From Ignavibacteriota bacterium (lineage in GTDB: Bacteria > Bacteroidota > Ignavibacteria > UBA10030), in NCBI GenBank assembly GCA_003819715.1, contig RPQN01000020.1, forward strand, positions 1-46,335: 46,335 nucleotides of DNA, read 5' to 3'. Numbering within the stretch: the stretch's first letter is position 1; each line of letters starts with the position of its first letter. Below the pieces are notes generated by a model, which was given only the letters and a program-made list of their open reading frames with translations, did no database searches and was not told where the DNA came from. Of this stretch, positions 43,948 to 46,335 are shown in pieces. The position numbers and the translations under genes were made by a program.

Positions 43948-44973
43948 TCAGTATCTCTTTCCTTTCAGCAGCACCTTGGAATATTTATCCATGTTTTCCA
44001 TCACTTTGCCGGTGCCGCGGACCACTGCGAGCAACGGCTCTTCGGCAACATGCACCGGAAGATTGGTCTCCAGGCGAAGGCGTTCATCCAGGCCTTTCAA
44101 CAACGCACCGCCGCCGGTGAGCATGATACCACGGTCGAGAATATCGGCAGAAAGTTCCGGAGGAGTACGCTCCAGCGTCACCTTTACTCCTTCAACAATT
44201 TGGGCGATGGGTTCGTTCAGCGCTTCGCGAATTTCTACCGAACTGACTTCTGTTGTTTTCGGTACGCCATTCACGAGATCGCGTCCTTTGACCTGAATGG
44301 TAATTTCTTCTTTCAGCGGCATCGCCGATCCGACTTCGCATTTTATCGCTTCGGCAGTCCGTTCACCAATCAGAATATTATGGTTGCGTTTAAAAAATTG
44401 TATGATCGCATTGTTCATTTCATCACCCGCCACCCGCCGCGACTCCTCGTTCACGATTCCGGATAATGCAATAACGGCAATTTCTGTCGTTCCGCCGCCG
44501 ATATCGACAACCATGTTTCCGACCGGCGCGTCGACATCCAGTCCGATGCCGATGGCTGCTGCCATAGGCTCGGCAAGCAGGTGAACTTCTTTTGCTCCAG
44601 CGTGTTCTGCAGAATCGCGGACCGCCCGTTTTTCCACTTCGGTAATCCCGGACGGCACTGAGACAATGATGCGCCGGCTGGGCACCCATCCTGCGCTGAT
44701 TTTTTTAATAAATTCACGCAGCATCCCTTCCGCGATTTCAAAATCGGCGATGACGCCGTCCTTCATCGGGCGTATCGTACGAATGTCTTTATGCGTGCGG
44801 CCGAGCATCGCCCGCGCTTCATTGCCGATGGCAATAATGCGTTTCGTATTCCGGTCGAAAGCGACGATGGAGGGTTCGTTCAGGATAATGCCTTTGCCCT
44901 TCATCCAGATAACGGTGTTCGCCGTGCCAAGGTCAATGGCAAGGTCGGCAGAAAACATTGAAAAAAGTCCCAT
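43948..44973 (-). CDS. mreB: Rod shape-determining protein MreB
   Basis: This is the actin-like cytoskeletal protein of rod-shaped bacteria. From the ATG at 44973 it starts MGLFSMFSADLAIDLGTANT, the usual family start with the phosphate-1 loop, and has VVDIGGGTTEIAVI for the second phosphate loop, AEPMAAAIGIGL, and LTGGGALLKGLD for the adenosine site. Length is 341 residues. The open frame continues upstream to 45063 through the inverted repeat at 45059-45086, which I take as non-coding. Confidence 0.96.
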   Translation of the reverse strand: MGLFSMFSADLAIDLGTANTVIWMKGKGIILNEPSIVAFDRNTKRIIAIGNEARAMLGRTHKDIRTIRPMKDGVIADFEIAEGMLREFIKKISAGWVPSRRIIVSVPSGITEVEKRAVRDSAEHAGAKEVHLLAEPMAAAIGIGLDVDAPVGNMVVDIGGGTTEIAVIALSGIVNEESRRVAGDEMNNAIIQFFKRNHNILIGERTAEAIKCEVGSAMPLKEEITIQVKGRDLVNGVPKTTEVSSVEIREALNEPIAQIVEGVKVTLERTPPELSADILDRGIMLTGGGALLKGLDERLRLETNLPVHVAEEPLLAVVRGTGKVMENMDKYSKVLLKGKRY

Positions 44974-45058
44974 AAGAAAGATCAGCTTTATGTGATAATT
45001 GAATACGTCCTGAATCACGCCGAGCGTTATCGAAGCGTGCACTGCTTTGTTCCATCCG

Positions 45059-45086
45059 GTCATCCTTCGAATTCGCTCAGGATGAC
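45059..45086. repeat. Intergenic inverted repeat, GTCATCC type
   Basis: The arms GTCATCCT at 45059-45066 and AGGATGAC at 45079-45086 pair perfectly around a 12-base centre that is itself nearly palindromic (TCGAATTCGCTC). Read on the minus strand it opens GTCATCCTGAGCGAA, similar to the start of the element at 5005-5051. It lies 9 bases downstream of the purH stop codon and upstream of mreB, so it may end purH transcription or be a dispersed repeat. Confidence 0.65.
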
Positions 45087-45095
45087 GTCTGTGTC

Positions 45096-46334
45096 TTAAT
45101 GCCTAAAATGTCTGATACCGGTGAAGACCATGGCGACATCATGTTCATCTGCTGCCTTGATCACTTCTTCATCACGCACGGAACCGCCGGGTTGAATAAC
45201 GGCGGTTGCACCAACTTTGACGGCCTCTAATAAACCATCCGCGAATGGGAAATAAGCATCCGATGAAACTGCACATCCATGCAAATCAAATCCGGCTTCC
45301 GCCGCTTTCATCGCCGCTATTTTGGATGAATCCACACGCGACATCTGCCCCGCGCCGATCCCCAGCGTCCGGTCGCCCAGGGTATAGACAATCGCATTGG
45401 ATTTTACATGTTTGGCAATGCGCCATGCAAACAACATCGCCTGCATCTCCTCGTCGGTCGGCTGGCGTTTTGTTACCACGCGCAGATCCTCCTGATGAAT
45501 CCGGTGCTGATCGGGTTCCTGTACGAGAACGCCGCCGGCCACTTTGCGAATATCCTGCTCCCATAATTTCCGCAGGTTCGATGTCTGCTTTATCAAACGA
45601 CGGTCGCGTTTCTTTGTCAAAAATTCCAGAACACCGCGTTCATACTCCGGAGCAATGATGACTTCGGTGAAAATTTCGTTGATGGCTTCAGCAGTCGCTC
45701 TATCCAGCGGGCGATTCACGCAGACGATTCCGCCGAATGCAGATTTGGTATCTGTGGCAAATGCCTTCCGGTAGGCGTCAACCAGTGATGCATCGGTCGC
45801 AACACCGCAGGGGTTATTGTGTTTGACGATCACGACCGTTGGTTCATTGAACTCCGTCATGAGCAGCGCAGCCGCGTTGATATCCAGAATGTTATTGTAA
45901 GAAAGATCCTTGCCGTGAAGTTTCTGAAAATGATTGCCGAATGTTCCATAAAGCGCCGCGGCCTGATGGGGGTTTTCCCCGTAACGCATCGTGAGCTCCT
46001 TCTTCAAGGAGATCGTGATGGAATCCGGCAGATTTTTTTGAGGGGTAAGCCCTTCCAGATAGGATGAGATGACGGAATCGTAGTGCGCCGTATGTTGAAA
46101 CGCCCGGCAGGCGAGTTGAAAACGCGTTTGTATGGAGATTGCACCATGATGCTCGCGCATCTCTTCCGCAACGATGCCGTACAAATCCGGATTGACCACG
46201 ACAGCAGTGTGCCGGAAATTCTTTGCTGATGAACGCACCATCGCCGGCCCGCCGATATCGATCTGCTCGATGGCTTCATCGAGTTTCACATGTTCCGCCG
46301 CAATGGTTTGTTCAAAGGGATAGAGATTGACGAC
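45096..46334 (-). CDS. purH: Bifunctional AICAR transformylase/IMP cyclohydrolase PurH, 5'-truncated
   Basis: The frame is open to the window edge, so the N-terminus of the protein (roughly 115 residues of the IMP cyclohydrolase domain) is missing. The visible 412 residues start [10 protein letters not shown] and continue with [15 protein letters not shown], the end of the cyclohydrolase domain. The AICAR transformylase domain follows, with [20 protein letters not shown], the [14 protein letters not shown] motif and [13 protein letters not shown], ending FTGIRHFRH as is typical. It catalyses the last two steps of IMP synthesis. The first ATG inside the visible part (46289) is not the start. 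Confidence 0.96.
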   Translation of the reverse strand, partial: VVNLYPFEQTIAAEHVKLDEAIEQIDIGGPAMVRSSAKNFRHTAVVVNPDLYGIVAEEMREHHGAISIQTRFQLACRAFQHTAHYDSVISSYLEGLTPQKNLPDSITISLKKELTMRYGENPHQAAALYGTFGNHFQKLHGKDLSYNNILDINAAALLMTEFNEPTVVIVKHNNPCGVATDASLVDAYRKAFATDTKSAFGGIVCVNRPLDRATAEAINEIFTEVIIAPEYERGVLEFLTKKRDRRLIKQTSNLRKLWEQDIRKVAGGVLVQEPDQHRIHQEDLRVVTKRQPTDEEMQAMLFAWRIAKHVKSNAIVYTLGDRTLGIGAGQMSRVDSSKIAAMKAAEAGFDLHGCAVSSDAYFPFADGLLEAVKVGATAVIQPGGSVRDEEVIKAADEHDVAMVFTGIRHFRH

Positions 46335-46335
46335 C

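Noticed and set aside
45059-45063. ATG at 45063 as MreB start
   Set aside because: It lies inside the inverted repeat and adds 30 residues absent from MreB proteins.
1-46335. tRNA or rRNA genes
   Set aside because: No cloverleaf-like segment or conserved rRNA stretch was noticed in the intergenic regions on reading; a tRNA scan would be decisive.

Overview
The window is a gene-dense bacterial chromosome segment with no rRNA, tRNA, phage, transposase or CRISPR that I could find. A BatA-type aerotolerance protein, an outer-membrane beta-barrel ending in Phe, a C1B papain-like peptidase, MreB/MreC, and a group 3b-like [NiFe]-hydrogenase next to a complete histidine-degradation route suggest a Gram-negative anaerobe or facultative heterotroph of the Bacteroidota/Ignavibacteriota side of the FCB group. 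That placement is inference; no marker gene settles it.

Layout. 1-8.4 kb: end of a pyrimidine-nucleoside phosphorylase, an unusual octamer tandem repeat, an inositol monophosphatase-family enzyme, BatA, HflX, a metallo-beta-lactamase-fold hydrolase coupled to adenosine deaminase, and histidine ammonia-lyase. 8.5-12.6 kb: a signalling block (receiver-kinase fusion, NtrC-type regulator, SixA phosphatase) followed by an adenosine-specific kinase and an unknown protein. 12.6-17.8 kb: hutU, a VOC protein, hutI, glutamate formimidoyltransferase and formimidoyl-THF cyclodeaminase. With hutH these cover histidine to glutamate, with the one-carbon unit passed to THF. 17.8-20.8 kb (minus): aminotransferase, ACT protein and phenylacetate-CoA ligase, probably aromatic amino-acid or arylacetate metabolism. 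20.9-30.7 kb: hypF-hypC-hypD, a 1596-residue seven-PAS hybrid kinase, then hypE. 30.7-32.9 kb (minus): C1 peptidase and outer-membrane protein.

33.3-42.8 kb (minus strand, read from high to low coordinate): two-PAS histidine kinase, NtrC-type regulator, a near-consensus sigma-54 promoter, a 62-residue membrane protein, a degenerate receiver protein, and then the hydrogenase subunits beta, (cyclic-nucleotide-binding protein), gamma, delta, alpha, a YbaK-type deacylase and the hydrogenase maturation protease. This reads as a self-contained, signal-controlled NAD(P)-linked hydrogenase locus whose cofactor-assembly genes lie about 3 kb away on the other strand. hypA and hypB are not in the window. 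42.9-46.3 kb (minus): mreC, mreB and the 5'-truncated purH.

The most noteworthy points are the sigma-54 promoter with upstream direct repeats in front of the hydrogenase operon, the giant PAS kinase inside the hyp operon, the small ligand-binding and receiver proteins built into the hydrogenase operon, and the indel-free 14 x 8-nt repeat at 413-524.
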